Below, one piece after another: positions 63,373 to 64,000 of a stretch of DNA of 64,000 bases; position 1 is the stretch's first letter, and every line of letters begins with the position of its first letter. The notes below the pieces were generated by a model that saw only the letters and a program-made list of their open reading frames with translations, did not search any database and had not been told where the DNA came from. The DNA comes from Bradyrhizobium cajani (GTDB lineage Bacteria > Pseudomonadota > Alphaproteobacteria > Rhizobiales > Xanthobacteraceae). Location: positions 248,001 to 312,000 of the forward strand of contig NZ_WQNE01000004.1 of NCBI RefSeq assembly GCF_009759665.1. The letters run 5' to 3'. The position numbers and the translations under genes were made by a program.

Positions 63373-64000
63373 TCATGCACTTTCTGCAATCGCCGTCTTG
63401 CCGGCATCCGCGGCCTGATTGCGGCCCAGATGCGAAGCAATTGCGGCGTCGTTAAGTCCGATACCCCTCAGGAGAAACTCACAGAGCTGGCGCTCCAGCT
63501 CGTTTGTCTTGCCGTAGGCGAGACAGGGCGCCGCCGGAAGCCTGGTCAGCGCCGCGGTCATCACCGAATGATGCGCGAACCAGAACAGGTTGAGCGGATC
63601 GCCAGTGCACGGCCGCGCGTCCCCGGCAGCAACCGCGCGCTCGAGCGAAGCGACGAAGAGCGCCCCGATCAGCGTCTCGATCTTGGCATATAGCAAACGG
63701 GCGAATTCGCCATCATCCAAATGGCTCGTGGCCATCAGCCGCAGGCGCTGGGCCTCTTCCTGGTCGGGACCGTCGGCGATCTCGAGGAAGTGCCGGACCA
63801 TGCCGCGGATCAGTTCGACCAGGGCCGCCGTCGACGGCTCGCGCTCGAGCAGCTCCGTCAATTCCGGGTCGGCCTCGCATTCGTCGCTCAGGATCTCGGC
63901 GTAGAGCGCCGCCTTGGACGGGAAATGCTTGAACAGCAGCGCCTCGGAAATGGCAGCGGCGGCCGCCACGCTCTTGGTCGTGGTGCCGTTGTAGCCGTGT
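63373..64000 (-). CDS. TetR-family regulator of the efflux operon, 5' end cut by window edge
   Basis: About 209 codons are visible; the frame is open to the window edge. The end of the helix-turn-helix is seen (TTKSVAAAAAISEALLFKHFPSKAALYAEIL), then a ligand-binding domain. The stop lies one base from the adaptor ATG, so the repressor gene leads the operon and probably represses it. Confidence 0.88.
   Translation of the reverse strand, partial: HGYNGTTTKSVAAAAAISEALLFKHFPSKAALYAEILSDECEADPELTELLEREPSTAALVELIRGMVRHFLEIADGPDQEEAQRLRLMATSHLDDGEFARLLYAKIETLIGALFVASLERAVAAGDARPCTGDPLNLFWFAHHSVMTAALTRLPAAPCLAYGKTNELERQLCEFLLRGIGLNDAAIASHLGRNQAADAGKTAIAESA

Overview
The window is chromosomal DNA from a high-GC alphaproteobacterium. 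Its gene content and organisation point to the Bradyrhizobium/Rhodopseudomonas group: an Aap-type amino-acid transporter, a CYP102-type P450-reductase fusion, a palustrisredoxin-like ferredoxin, a phasin and PHA synthase genes, a PaaX-regulated phenylacetate operon, many dipeptide-type ABC transporters, and many short palindromic intergenic repeats. I saw no tRNA, rRNA, CRISPR array, insertion sequence or phage module. Both edges cut a gene: an amidase on the left and a TetR regulator on the right.

Layout. (1) 1-8.2 kb: amidase end, a small secreted protein, then a polar amino-acid module. aapQM runs leftward; an RpiR regulator, a class III aminotransferase, aapJ and an Asp/Glu-racemase-family gene run rightward from a shared control region. 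No ATPase gene is present in the module. (2) 8.2-13.8 kb: a TetR regulator divergent from ferredoxin, P450, MFS carrier, molybdopterin oxidoreductase and an alpha/beta-hydrolase-OsmC fusion. (3) 13.8-17.4 kb: a MocR regulator divergent from an EamA exporter, with repeated half-sites between them, then a YeeE/YedE transporter. (4) 17.4-25.3 kb: a leftward phenylacetate operon, paaX-paaA-paaB-paaC-paaD-paaE-paaI-paaK plus an oxidoreductase. (5) 25.5-33.1 kb: an alpha/beta hydrolase, a DUF445 protein, a phasin, a translationally coupled phaE-like/phaC/GNAT operon, another hydrolase, a SnoaL-like protein and a spermidine-synthase-like protein. (6) 33.3-40.3 kb: a leftward lipid-related run with a DUF6489-like protein, an alpha/beta hydrolase (paralogue of the one at 25.5 kb), a WS/DGAT acyltransferase, an epoxide hydrolase and the P450-reductase fusion. 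(7) 40.6-54.3 kb: twelve rightward genes holding two complete dipeptide/oligopeptide ABC transporters around a gamma-glutamyltransferase and a DUF1028 protein. (8) 54.4-58.9 kb: a leftward histidine kinase, response regulator, response-regulator/adenylate-cyclase operon with a CnbZ-like gene downstream. (9) 59.0-64.0 kb: a leftward TetR, membrane fusion protein, RND pump operon.

The themes are uptake and catabolism of amino acids, peptides and aromatics, oxidation by P450s, and carbon or lipid storage. Five families of structured intergenic repeats each occur twice in the window. The most striking is an 80-bp element whose whole length tiles into four stems; its two copies differ at one loop base and sit 16 and 22 nt upstream of start codons. 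The strongest candidates for something new are the kinase/two-receiver/cyclase operon, the two-transporter/two-Ntn-hydrolase peptide operon, the P450 gene strings, and the leader structures. All functional calls rest on visible motifs and family knowledge; no database search was run.
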